From NCBI GenBank assembly GCA_963971405.1, contig OZ020484.1, forward strand, positions 3,410,001 through 3,474,000: a stretch of 64,000 nucleotides of DNA. Reading direction: 5' to 3'. The notes under the pieces are model-generated. The model was given only the letters and a program-made list of their open reading frames with translations, did no database searches and had not been told where the DNA came from. This document shows, one piece after another, positions 52,258-63,783 of the stretch (position 1 is its first letter; each line of letters begins with the position of its first letter). Origin of the DNA: Psococerastis gibbosa. Taxonomy: Eukaryota > Arthropoda > Insecta > Psocodea > Psocidae. Made by a program: the position numbers and the translations under genes.

Positions 52258-54428
52258 GCTAGCTCTAATCAGGGGTGGTTACAAAATTTATAATGAATTT
52301 ACAATTGAATAAAAAAAATACTATGATTCACAATTATTATTCATATCTATTTAAGTATTAGTAAAAATAGTCAGCCTGCTAATAAAATGAAATGATAGAA
52401 TGCATTGCTGTTATAAAAAATATTTGCACATAATTAGGTAAAGTCATGTAGATCAGGTGTAGTACTCAAAGACAATTGTGGATCGTTACATTTTTAAATA
52501 AATTTGTAAAAACAGGAAAGTCAGTCAGTCACCCAGAGAATACATGAAAGACAAAACTCCTGATGGTTTAATATTAGAGTCTGAAACTTACTACACAAGA
52601 CTAGTCTACTATTAGCTTCTCTAAAGCACATGATAAGCATTATTATAATCTTTAATGGGCGCCACTACATTTTATATGCTCAACGGACAAGCAAGATTAA
52701 TTTAATGGTAAAAAATATAGAAAAGAACCATCATGTAAATTATTAAATTATATCAAATTACAATGTTGAAATGTCATTAATTATTAATTGCAAGTTTATA
52801 TAAAGAAATTAGAAGATTCTGAAGGGCGCCTATTTATTGTAATAATTTAAAACAGAACATAATTAGATAATCACTTACAGTTTGTGGAGGAGTTATCTTA
52901 CGTTATCCATCCCTGGAAAATGTATTAGTACATCTTAGTACATCTTGGCAGGCATTGACACGGAGTGGCCAACCGTCATAATCCTAACGGTCATGATTCA
53001 GGAACAATCGAGAAAAAACGCAATCACTTGTATACCAACTGGCACATAGAATTTAGAATCCGAAATTTGAAATCAGCACTCAAAGCCGCAACGAGAAATG
53101 AGTACTTATAGCCAGAACGTGAACTCAGTACTTAACCCGGAATGCGAAATCATTACTTTTCCCGCAACGCGAACCCTAAAAGAAAATCACATCTATTGAA
53201 AATACAGAAGTACAAAAGCTTAATATAGTATGTAACAGGCCCATGACTAGTACTAACATTACTCAAATAAATTGTGTAAGAAAATACCGACTTTCATCCT
53301 ATTATTATAATTATTACTATTATAAATGCAATAAAGTATTAAATTATTCTCTATTATTTTATTAACTTTGTTGGATCATTAAAAAATATATGAAGCGTTA
53401 TAATAGGAATCGGATGATGCATTTCTTCATTACCAAATGGCTATCCAAGTCCGTTTATCAAGAGGCTAGACAGGCAAAGACTTACCACAAAGTGGGAGTA
53501 TCACAGGTTACTCTAAACACAATTAATAAAGTCAGCTTTGTAAAATATTTAAAAACGTCAGGTGAAAGGATTCTCATCGAATGCCGTGCCAATAAACATC
53601 ACTTATTAAACTCATCAGCTTTCATATACGAGCATGCGCAATGGGGTAGAGTAATGCCAAACACAAGCCAGAAGCCAAGTACATACATGTTATTCCAACT
53701 ATATTTTCAATACACACAACTATCCTGAACTACTCGCACCGAAATAGTTATTAGATAGTTCATTGACGAAATATTCTTTTCTTATGCTTCCTCTGAATAC
53801 AAAAATAGAATATTACTATATTTGACCATGAAGAGACGGAGTACATTACCAGAAATGGACCACGTTACAGTGCAGGCTCATCCTTATCGTCAGATTATTG
53901 AATGCAAACTTCTTTTAGGTTCACTTAACATCCCCGTAGAAAATCTGACGCGCTCGATTAATTTTTATCACCTTCTAAGCTTTGAAACACAATAGGTCTC
54001 TATAATAGAGACCCTATGACGGGCGATTCAGTAAATCCCCATTTAGCATCGAACTACGAACAGTTTCTTCAAAAAATATTTTTTTCTGGAAAAGCAACCT
54101 GTTTGGTTTAGTTAGTTAGTTACCATCAATAAAAAGGTTACCGAGAAAAATATTTTTTTATTACTTTTCATGTAAATTGAGCTATGATGGGGCGGGTGGC
54201 CAGAGGGTTTGTTTGCATTATTAAGGAATCCCCCAAACTCGAATAATGGTCCAATGTTCGTTGCAATAAATAATGGCTGAAGATAAATTGGAACGTGAAA
54301 TAACAAAAATTCAGATTCAATCGAATATTCGATCGAATTTAAGACACACGCCTTAAATTGGATCCAATAATTTTGTAAACAAACGATCCATGGCAACCGA
54401 CGCCTACACGTAAACAAACGTTTCCAAA
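52258..54428. other. AT-rich intronic stretch, no gene seen
   Basis: Nothing recognisable except an isolated 112-codon open frame at 53390-53728 that shows no known motif, lies in AT-rich sequence and has no splice context. I do not call it a gene. Confidence 0.45.
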
Positions 54429-54695
54429 ATGGCGCCTAATGTGAAGTGGATAATGGAAATGACCAAATTATTATTTGAATTAATCCAGGAAGAGGAGCAT
54501 TTATACGATAAACTAAACCCAGTTTACACAAATAAATTTAAGCGACTCCCTTCGCAAGAGAAAATTAATAGGAAGATTAATGATGCATTTATTATATTAA
54601 TTTTTGTCTTCCGTTGTCGCCTTCTGTCTTATAGGAGCTTCGCCCGCTTAGCCACAATCGACAGAGTCGCTAACGGCGTGAAGAAGTTACAATAG
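54429..54695 (+). pseudogene. Possible MADF-like domain fragment
   Basis: After 'ccaaaATGGCGCC', a frame reads WIMEMTKLLFELIQEEEHLYDKLNPVYTN, the pattern of a MADF DNA-binding domain start (E.LI..E..LYD..HP.Y..). The later residues of the domain are lost in an unrelated tail. MADF proteins are often transposon-associated. The surrounding 'tcgaatattcgatcg' / 'tcgaataaatattcga' motifs (54330, 55060) may be ends of a carrier element. Confidence 0.4.
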
Positions 54696-54699
54696 AATA

Positions 54700-55866
54700 T
54701 TTATTTCATTTTTAACCGCAAGGTACAATACAATGTAGGACGTAGGTTCTAGACGTTGTTAATAATAAATATCCTAAAAAATAGTCGAAATTATAAATTC
54801 CTGCACGGAGTAGGGGCAACTCTCCGCATTAAATGCATTCATTCATATTTTCATCCATGGTTAAAAAGTTTGATTAGAAGATCTTTGACATTTTTTTCGT
54901 TCTTTAGACGTCAACAAAAGTTGATTTTGCCGGATTTGGCTTAGGCTATATTTCTTTCTCTTGCCACTTAATAAACGTGGCACAAGCCAAGAATTATTTG
55001 AGTGTGAAATACCTTCATTTTTCATAAAAATTGGGCCCAATATTTCTTCGGTCGAATATTTATTGGATCGAATAAATATTCGAGTGTGTAATTGGGGGGA
55101 ATAAAATATGTGAATTTAATAGAAATCGTTACAGCCGGTTTCCTGAAACCTATTTTGGATTACTGGGCCTCAAAAAATGTAAATCCGTTAAAATCTCGAA
55201 ATTGATAATATTTGAATATTTACATGAGAACTTTCCTCACACAAACGTACTCGTATAAATAGGAAAGCTAAAGAAAGAGCTTTGTGAAGAGTGTTCTTCC
55301 ACGAAATTGTCCAGTTATCAATAATAATAATAAATAATAACAAATGACATTATTATATAACCTAGCCACCCTAGCGGAGTTAGGGCCTCTCTCACACTTA
55401 ACTAGGGGTCAGCAACAAAAATATTATAAATTTGCCATGAAGTCGATAAAAAAAATTCCCTAAGACTAAAACACTCACTCACTCGTCATATGCGTGCACA
55501 CAAAATCCTAGCCCCTATAATATTTGAAATTAGATGCTCCTTGATTCGAACCCTGAACCCAGTTAGTGACGGCGAATCTTGAATATAACGGGGGATTGAG
55601 TTACACCGTAAAATTGAGGAAACCAAGAAGGATGAATGAAACATGCAAGTGTATTAAGGTGGGAATAGCTAAAAGATGATCACTTCTGGTGTTGTTTAGG
55701 TAATGCGACATTAGAATTTGAATGAGCTATGAATCGAAAAGGTGATTTTTAACTCGCTTTATTCTTTAATATAATAATACAATTGGAATAGTTTTTCATT
55801 TTTTTTTCTCGCTTGACTTAGACTTCTCAGCAGTAATACCAAAGAAACCTAATTCTTGAAGCCCCA
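54700..55866. other. Intronic repeats, no gene seen
   Basis: Holds an inverted scrap of the CAAGG-type hAT-like family at 55160-55290, a SINE tail at 55370-55415, and a B-box-like GGTTCGAATC on the minus strand at ~55547-55560. No open frame of interest. Confidence 0.4.
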
Positions 55867-55874
55867 GATTAATT

Positions 55875-56037
55875 CAAGGGTGGTCTGGACCCCCCCGCCC
55901 CCCCAAATTAAATGAACTTACTCTAGATAATATGGGTATACAGTGGGAATTAAAAATAATAATGTTTTTTTGTTATAATCCACTCAACCTGCCCGCTGAC
56001 CCCCCCCCCCCTAAATTGGAGGCAAAATCCGTCCTTG
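55875..56037. mobile_element. hAT-type MITE 25 bp upstream of the Smr exon
   Basis: Ends CAAGGGTGG and ATCCGTCCTTG, interior related to both ends of 17641-18930. A perfect 8-bp target duplication GATTAATT lies at 55867-55874 and 56038-56045. Its right edge lies 24 bp before the 3' splice site, where branch point and pyrimidine tract normally lie. Confidence 0.88.
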
Positions 56038-56061
56038 GATTAATTGAATTTACCATTGCAG

Positions 56062-56342
56062 GTCCGTCAAATTTCGGAGGAGATAGCCCACAAGAAGAGG
56101 ACGTTTGTTCCTGTGGAGTTCTCCTCCGGATCCAGGAGGATCTCCAAAGCAATCGACCTGCACTCCCTCAAGGTAGACGAGGCCGTCCGGGTAACTGACC
56201 TGTTCCTCGACCATCACATCTCCAACCTGCAGGCCGGCAGAGAGAAAGTCCTTGTGATCACTGGTCGAGGACTCCACAGTCCCGGCGGCCAGGCTCGAAT
56301 AAAGCCGGCCATCGAGCGGCGCCTGGGAGAGCGTCGATTGCG
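56062..56342 (+). CDS. Smr-domain protein, downstream exon
   Basis: Acceptor 'accattgcag', donor 'ttgcg|gtaagt', phase 0 in and 2 out. It encodes a linker and then the Smr domain core: AIDLHSLKVDEAV (the LDxHGxxVxEA motif) and VLVITGRGLHSPGGQARIKPAIERRL (the TGxGxHSxGG motif and following helix). Smr domains of eukaryotes (N4BP2-like, also in PPR proteins) bind or cleave nucleic acid. The last beta-strand, usually 'NpGvi.v', should be in the next exon, which is not visible before 64 kb. Confidence in the domain is high; the rest of the protein is unknown. Confidence 0.88.
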
Positions 56343-56516
56343 GTAAGTTTAATATTTTTTTAATATGTAATAACAGTTACTTACAATGTGAAAGATAGTA
56401 AGGTCGTTATATCCGAGAATCAAGACAAATCTGGGTTTGATGAGGGCTCCAACCCACGACCCTTCAACCTTTGATGACTGTATTATATACCATAAATTAC
56501 TGCAAATTAAATTGAT

Positions 56517-56900
56517 TTGTTGAACTGCTGGAGCAAGTGGAGGAGAAATATAATTATTTGGGCACACTAGTGAACCAGATAGGAAAGCTTCAGACTGGAG
56601 TCCAAAAGACAAAAGTTACAGCAGTCTACTTCTCTATTATTTCTCGATATGCTACACCTATTTGGCCAAGAGAGAAGTCGAACGATCGACAAAAGACCAG
56701 ACCAAGACCAAGAGTCCAAAAAGCCATCTCGGAGCCGATTCTCCTTTATGGGAGCGAAAGATGGACCTGAGTAAAATAAACTCGACTCAGATGAAGTATC
56801 TAAGACAAATAGTGGGACCAAATCCGAAATGAACACATCAGGCAAGACCACCAGCAAGTGGATTCTATAGAGAGAAGAATGGAGAACAAGCAGCTAAAGG
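56517..56900 (+). pseudogene. RTE/Jockey-type LINE fragment
   Basis: Frame VEEKYNYLGTLVNQIGKLQTGVQ, later ISEPILLYGSERWT, is the post-catalytic part of a non-LTR reverse transcriptase (F.YLG..i...G; ..LLYG.E.W). It then stops, although related sequence ('aagtatctaagacaaatagtgggacc') continues. Broken copy. Confidence 0.6.
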
Positions 56901-58374
56901 CGGTCCCAGACCTCATAAAAGGAGCCTCACTTGTCAGTACCTAGCGTAACGACAGGTTTTCATAAAAGTGTGTAAAATGGGGAAAGCCGTTGTCATGGAC
57001 GTACACAGCTTTACATTATTGACTTTAGTGTCCTTTGCGCATGAGCCAGAGGGCTCGGAGGATATGAAGGGGGGCCCGGGGGTCTCCCCCGTGTATTTTT
57101 TTTTTTTTTTTTTTAATAGGGCTGAAATATTGGGGGTTTCCGCATTGTCGGAGCAATAACGTTTCTATATTAAGTTACAGGGAATTAATAAAATTGTGCA
57201 CAAGGGGGGGGGGGGGGGGTCGGGGGTCTCCCCCGGGATAAATATATCAAACATAGGGCTGAAATATTGTTTTTTTTTACGCATTTTCAGAGCAACAAGG
57301 TGTCTATGTTACGGGGAATTAATAAAATTGTGCACAAGGGTCACCCCCGGGTGATTTTTTTTGAAAAATAGGACTGAAATAGTGGGGTTTTACATGTTTC
57401 GAGTGCAGTTAACACTTGGATTTTAGAGGCAAAGAATATAACTGCCTTCCAGAGGTGGGGGGGGGGCGTCAATTGCCCGCAGTGCTGGTCGCTGCGTACC
57501 TCTGCAAGCAGCTGCAATAGTTCGGCCAAGTCCAAAGGATGGACGAGAACAGGACCACCCGGAGGTTGGCGGAAGAAAGGCCTCAAGGAAGAAGACTCAT
57601 CTGCAGACCGAGGACAACCCTCAAGGAAAGGAGTGCACAACTCACCGGATTAAGAGGGAAAACAATGGCCGAGCTGAAGACGTCAGACCGGGGAGAGTTT
57701 AGGAAATGGGTTCAGGTTCAGGGTGGGGAACACGATGTCCGGGTAAGGCGTAAATCGGGGGTTCGATTCCCGTCATTTCAGATTTTTGATGATACCCTTA
57801 ATTGGGGCGCTCAAAATAGGTCTCCTAATAACGCAATCAGTACCGGCTAAGACCTAATGGGTCTTAGAGTAAAAGCACTTGACCATTCTCACTCAGTTCC
57901 AAGCTATAAATTCGCCAAGGAATTAACAGTAGGGACTTTTGCTCAATTTATTTTCTTTTTGGTACTGGTATCTAGCTGCTAAATTACAATGCCCTCATTG
58001 GCACGAGGTGTACGTATGACTAAAACAGTAATACCTATAGTCTCGAAGTTGTACGATTAAAATTGCTTTATTATTTACAGTTACCAGTACCCAGAAGGCA
58101 ACCCGGGACGAATAACAGTGATTGTCCATGCCAATAGTTCCCTGTCCAACGAAATATGACATCGCTGATACTTTGTCCCTGCAGGTCTCAAGGTTAGTCC
58201 GCATTTTAGAATTACATACAGTAATCGTTATATAATAGTGCATGTACCTATATAACAGAATTGCTGTTTTTCGTTTCTTGTTTCCGTCCTTGAATAGAAT
58301 TTGATAGATCCTATCCACCAGTTATCAGAAGCACCGTGACATTTAAGCCATAGTCTGAAGGATACATTGACGTA

Positions 58375-58947
58375 AAGTCAGAAAATTTCTGGGGGGGGGG
58401 GGGGCGGGGGGCTTTAGGACTCCAAGACATTGAACGCCCGGAGAAAAAAAATCGATAAATGGGCCCAAATTCGTGCGGTTTTACGCATATTATACCCGGA
58501 TGAAACTAAAATGATAATTAGGCTGAAATTAGTGAGGTTTTATGGATATTCAACCCTGGAGTAAGGGGGGGGTCTCCGCCGAAGAAAAAAAATTAATTGA
58601 TAGGGAGGTTTTATGCATTTTGTAGGCAGTAGCCGACGAATAAACCTACCACTGAGGGGGGCCTGGGGGTCGCCCCCGAAGAAAATTTTTGAAAAAATAG
58701 GTCTATAATATTGTGGTTTGAAGCATGTTGAGTAATATATTTTTTTGAAAGTTCTTGGTCAATATGTTCACTATTTTTTTCATGTGAAATAAGCATACTA
58801 AGAATCGATTTCCCTTTCATTATTGTGAATACTTTGCCTTTCGCCTTCATAACGTCTTTGTCAGCGGAAATCGTGGGGGGGGGGGGGGCTACGGGTGCTT
58901 CTGGGGGGGGGGGGGCTTAGCCCAGGACCCCCCTATTTACACCAATG
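58375..58947. mobile_element. hAT-like element, copy of 1439-2020
   Basis: Starts CATTGACGTAAA and ends TTTACACCAATG; carried along in the segmental duplication, so it is not an independent insertion. Confidence 0.5.
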
Positions 58948-59094
58948 GAGGCTCTTCTCAGAGCTGTGGCGTAGCCAAGGGGTCTGAACCCCCCCTCCCC
59001 CCATGCAAAATTTAGGAAAACAGCAAAATTTTCAGTCATTTATTTTAAAAATTTTCTCCGGGGAGACCATGGTCCCCCTGTTTCTTGACTTTGA

Positions 59095-59376
59095 CTACAG
59101 CTTCTGGAAAATTCTGGGGGGGGGGGAGGGGCGAAAAGTTCCGTGCCACCCCGTAGTGGGCGGCCGGGTGCCCCTGCTAGGCGCGATCAGCCCAGGAGGA
59201 CTTTTGGCCGCTCTTAAAATATCCCTCCATCTTTGTCGATCCTCAGCAACCACTGCCCAATCTGCTACCTCGACGCCAACTCGAAGGTCCTCCTGGAACT
59301 GGTCCGCCCGTCTTCGCCTAGGTCTTCCTCTTTCGAGGGGGATTGCTACGTGTGTAGTCCGGTATCCGGTGCTCAT
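59095..59376 (-). pseudogene. LINE reverse transcriptase tail, copy in duplication B
   Basis: Same GRPRRRRADQF / DRQRW tail as at 2168-2449, with a few substitutions. Confidence 0.6.
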
Positions 59377-60695
59377 GTCCTATCTATTGTAGCCTGTTTC
59401 TAATTTTGTTAATAAAGTTATCATCCGAAAATTCAAATTTTTTTCTGACAAACTATTTCAGTCCTATTATTTAAAAATCCTTCCTCGGGGGTGACCCCCG
59501 TGCCCCCTTCGGCCTGCTCAACCCTCGGGTGCCTAGACACTTATCCACTTGTCAATTTCCCCGTCATTTTTTATTAAAGAGTCTGCTACCATATTATATT
59601 TAAAAAAAAATAATTCTAATCAAATTTGATGTAAAACTGACCAGTAGAATACTCGCCTAAACATTGCAGCATAGCAGAACGGATACCTAGACCCGGTCAA
59701 AACTCTGTATTTCCCTTATGCAGTGAAATTGCCTACTTATCTTGTGCAGGCCACACTAGCCGTCATTTATTGATAATGGTCTACAGTTGCAGGATGATTC
59801 TAATTCATTGCTTAATTTATTTCAGATTTGAAAATGGGACTCCTTCCCATTGGTTGCCGGGTCTGGTCTTCCCTGATCTTCCTGGAGTACCTAACTGAAT
59901 AAACTGAAGGCGGTAAGAATATTCTCTTTCTCTCCAGTGCAATAAAGTGTAAATTGTGGAATACCCGCCTTATGATAGTAATTAGTAATTATAACTCCAA
60001 CTCGACCAACTGTTATAATCCAGCCTCATATATATATATAGGCTAATATATGGAAATCTAGCCTGTGACTACCGGTACCTTCTTTTCGAATATAATTCCA
60101 ACACTTCATTAGATGATCACTCAGCAAGCACAAACCGTTCAATCTATCCTGGCTCGTTCGCTGGCGTAGCCAAGTTTTTGATCGGCGTAAGCATCAATAT
60201 AATCTTTTGGCAGTTGCTAACGAAACAGGTAGGGTGACTAAAATTTTCAGCATCTATTTATAGTTGGAAAGACAGTTGGCTGAGGCAATGCCCCGAAGAC
60301 ATCATTTTCTTGCCGCAACCACTTTTGCCGCCAAAGTTGTAATTCCCCCTCCAAACTTGATTAAAAATCGGGCAGCATGGGTGAGAAGTGTACTAAGACA
60401 CTTGATTGATTAGCCCATCATTTTCCACGTCTCTAAATTCCATCATAACTAAATTTGACAACAGGAGTGCAAGATCAAAAGACTTAGACATTTTTCTGAA
60501 ACACGACCAGTTATTTCTAAAATCACTGCGTCGTACAGTGGAAAAAATGTTCAACCAGAGGTCAAATCACCGCAGGTTCAAGCCATAATTGTGGCTGTTG
60601 ACGAAATTTAGTTTGACTCCTGAAATCTCAATCATGAGACAGTAAGATGTCATTTGCTACTTTCTACTATTTTAATATTAATGAATTTCCATTTT

Positions 60696-60850
60696 GCAGG
60701 TCGCAGTGGCGTTCTCACAGTAGTGATGTTGGGGAAGCTGTTGCTCGCCCGGTCGTTAGCAGTTACAACTACACTGCTGAGCTTTACCCCACTGTTGTAC
60801 TTAATACAGCCATAGGCGTAGGCGCACTAGCACCATGGTTTACATTGCTG
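60696..60850 (+). pseudogene. Duplicated SLC22 exon (copy in duplication B)
   Basis: Retains TAELYPTVV, which copy A has lost, but lacks the ARLSG stretch (IGVGALAPW). Donor 'ctg|gtaagt' intact. The two paralogous copies have therefore decayed by different in-frame deletions. Confidence 0.7.
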
Positions 60851-61976
60851 GTAAGTTTGTTGTTATCGCTTATTGGTTCTGTAGAACTTCTATTAAACAA
60901 ATCGCTTTCAGACCAAATTACTTTTATTGGACATAGCTGCCCGTGATGTTCAGTTCTTTTTAGTTCTCTTATTTTAAGAAATCTATTACCAGTGTTAATA
61001 GCTTAATACTCATATAAATAATGAAGGTAGCATGCAGTTCATTTGAGAGTGGATTTGAGAGTTCCAATATCAGAACTTTAGATTGCCCAGTTGCAATGGG
61101 TACGGATAATGCGAATTCTACTGTAGCTTATTACAGGTACCTACCTAATAGGTGATAGGAACAGATTGCAATGTAATGTCAATATTTGGTATCGGATATC
61201 AGCAGTCAAATTCGGAATTAGAAATGGATGCTGGAATTAGTTCAACCGTTCCGAACGTATTATATGCAGTATTAACATTGACAGTTTTTTTTTACCCACT
61301 CTACAACCTACCAAAGCTTCTTGACCACATGCTGTCTCTGGTCTCTGGACCCCCCCCCCCTCCCCTCCCTGTAGCTACTGCCTTGCCCATGCTCTGGGGA
61401 CTTAATTAAGGGTTGTTCATCCGTCAATATAGCCTATCCACAGAGGTAGTACCGCCCACCTGTACCTAGCTCAAAATGGAATGTAGAGCCGATAGTGCGG
61501 AGGCAGACGAATCTACTCTTCTATCAACTTATACACACGGACATGAAGGTACAATTTGCCGACTTTTTGCTTCACATATACAATATATTAGTCGTTATTA
61601 ATGTTTAGAAAATGCGGAGAGTCACTTGCCCCTTGATAGTTTGTTTATGGGAGTTATAAAAAAAAAAAAAAAAAAAAACTAAATTTTAAAGGATTGACTC
61701 AACTAATTTTTCTGCGAAACATTTCTGCCGATGATTTCTACCTTCAGGCATGTTTTAGGTGTTAAATTACGTAACGGAACCAGACAGGTTGCTTTCGAAA
61801 AAAACTTTGGTTTTGGGGAAAAATGTTTTTTTTGAAAAAAATATAAAAAAGCCACGGTCAAATGCATTGCGTGCCCATCATTATTATTATGTGGTAATGT
61901 GTTGGTCTCACCTATATAAAAATTTGAAATTATATTTAATCCTAGCCTGGGATTAAAAATTTCGTTTTTATTTCAG

Positions 61977-62152
61977 ATGACGAGGCAGGTCGCATTAGCG
62001 TTGTCACGGTAAAGATGTTTCAGAAGCTGTTGCTGTCGTTTGCAGTAGATTACAACTACACTGCTGAGCTTTACCCCACTGTTGTACGAAATACAGACAT
62101 AGGCGTAGGCGCCAGGCTCATTGGCGCACTACCACCATGGTTTACATTGCTG
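61977..62152 (+). pseudogene. SLC22 exon copy
   Basis: Open through the exon, with the array-type short forms LLLSFAVDY and IGVGARLIG; TDIGVG replaces TAIGVG. Splice-like borders kept. Confidence 0.7.
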
Positions 62153-62424
62153 GTAAGTTTGTCGCTATCGCTTATGTACAGATTGCTTCAGTAGAACTAC
62201 TATTAAGCAAATCGCAAATTGAGTAACGAAACCGGACAGGTTGCTTTGGCAAAAAACTATTTGGTTTTGAGGAAGTTTTTTTGAAACAATTATAGAAAAT
62301 TAACGTTCAAATGCATTGCGTGCCCTGCCATTATTACTGTGTGGTAATGTGTTGGTCTCACCTATATATAATTTGACAATTATATTTAATCCTAACCTGG
62401 GATTAATAATTTCGTTTATTTCAG

Positions 62425-62600
62425 ATGACGAGGCAGGTCGCATTAGCGTTGTCACGGTAAAGATGTTGGAGAAGCTGTTGCTGTCGTTTGCAGTGGATTA
62501 CAACTACACTGCTGAGCTTTACCCCACTGTTGTACGAAATTCAGCCATAGGCGTAGGCGCCAGGCTCAGTGGCGCACTATCACCATGGTTTACATTGCTG
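62425..62600 (+). pseudogene. SLC22 exon copy, open
   Basis: Open, with ELYPTVVRNSAIGVGARLSG. Closest to the copy at 5329-5504. Its downstream intron is cut after ~39 bases by the Penelope-like insertion. Confidence 0.7.
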
Positions 62601-62865
62601 GTAAGTTTGTCGTTATCGCTTATGTACAGATTGGTTCAGTCCTGTTTTACGGCTGGTAAAATAAGTTAAAATTTCTTGTTGGAAACTGGGGTACAATAAA
62701 ATTTAGTTTGCTCAAGATATATATATATAGATATATATGGCCTCAGCTATTTTACGTCGTGTGCACAGTCATAGTGAGATTCTCCAAAGTGACTTCGTGG
62801 AACTTCATCATACTTATAATTGTAGAAAGAATGAGACGCAACTGATCCACAATAAAATATATTAA

Positions 62866-62903
62866 ACGTGACCGGTTTCGGTAAAATACCATCATCAGAC
62901 ATA
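62866..62903 (-). ncRNA. Candidate hammerhead ribozyme of the Penelope-like element
   Basis: The minus strand has CTGATGA, a short stem GGTA-TTT-TACC, then GAAACCGGTC, i.e. the conserved hammerhead core with a palindromic ACCGGT helix III and a cleavable GTC. Flanks ATGT and ACGT can pair as helix I. Minimal hammerheads of this type are known in Penelope-like elements, where they lie beside the ORF as here. Helix II has one unpaired U. Confidence 0.65.
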
Positions 62904-62961
62904 AACAAATAAATGAAACACGCCTTTATATACATACCAAGGAGGGGTGGGGGATACAATA

Positions 62962-63783
62962 TTAATTGGTAGGAGGTGGGCGGGGTTGGGAACATAACAT
63001 TAGGAGTGGGGAGCAATTTTGGAAAATTATCTCGTTGGTTAGATTTTCGTTATTGTGTAAAGCTTTATTTATTTCTATACTCTCTAACCTATCGAGAATT
63101 TTTCCCTTGTTAGAACAGTGCATCAGCTGGAAGTTGTCAAAATCGCAAGTATGGCCATTGTCGTGCAAGTGATTGGCGAACACCGAATTGCAATCGTTTT
63201 TACCGATTGCCCTTCGGTGCTCGTTCAACCTATCTCTGAAGTTGCGTCCACATTGACCAATGTAGCTAGCGTCACAATCCTTACAGCTGAGTTTATACAC
63301 ACCCGACATCCTAAACTTGTCAACTTTGTCCTTACAATTCATGAGCAGTTTACTTAGATTAGGAGGGCAAGTGTATGAAACCCTACTGTTAGTGATGCAC
63401 TGTTCTAACAATCTACCTATCTTAATACTAATATCTCCTATGTAGGGAATCTTCAAGTAGCGGTGTTCCTCCTTCGTCATATTTTGGCCCGCGTATACTT
63501 GTCGAGCGATGTACTTCAATCCATGTTTCCTGATAATCCTCGTCGCGAATTCCTGGGTATTACCGTTGTTAGTGGCGATCTCTAGAATAGTGTTCCTTTC
63601 CTGCCTGAAGTGTTCTGCTGACATGGGGACGTTATGAAGCCTGTGAGACATCGCATGGAACGCTGCTGCCTTATGAGCCGGGGGATGGTGTGACGTCGCT
63701 GGAATCACCGTGTCCGTATGTGTAGGTTTCCTGAAAATGTTAAAAAGGAGGGCAGTATCTGATCTAGTAATTGTGAGGTCTGG
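62962..63783 (-). pseudogene. Penelope-like element ORF, C-terminal part with GIY-YIG nuclease
   Basis: The minus frame is open from ~63783 without an ATG. It reads the end of the reverse transcriptase (ALLFNIFRKPTHTDTV, SHHPPAHKAAAFHAMSHR), a linker, then GVYKLSCKDCDASYIGQCGRNFRDRLNEH. The last is a GIY-YIG endonuclease with the Cys pair typical of Penelope-like elements, and LESIEI follows. The nuclease part keeps GVY, YIG, the Arg and a Glu. The RT catalytic region is absent, so the element is 5'-truncated. It ends in PRPPPTN-stop at 62962. Confidence 0.85.

Larger units (their letters stand above)
57107..61880. repeat. Segmental duplication, copy B (direct)
   Basis: Collinear copy of 1-5000. 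It contains the LINE-derived frame (57539-57850), hAT-like element (58375-58947), LINE tail (59095-59376 minus), SLC22 exon copy (60696-60850) and intron-like sequence (to ~61420). It passes into the second exon array. Confidence 0.9.
62640..63783 (-). mobile_element. Penelope-like element fragment plus LINE scrap, flanked by a 44-bp duplication
   Basis: The insertion sits between two copies of the same 44 bp (62596-62639 and 63784-63827, 'tgctggtaagtttgtcg...' to '...ggttcag'). From right to left on the minus strand it holds the end of a Penelope-like ORF, a 3' region with a ribozyme-like motif, and at 62640-62769 a piece of the LINE seen at 5903-6260. Confidence 0.7.

Noticed and set aside
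53390-53728. 112-codon open frame as a gene
   Set aside because: No recognisable motif, AT-rich, no splice or promoter context, not repeated; compatible with chance.
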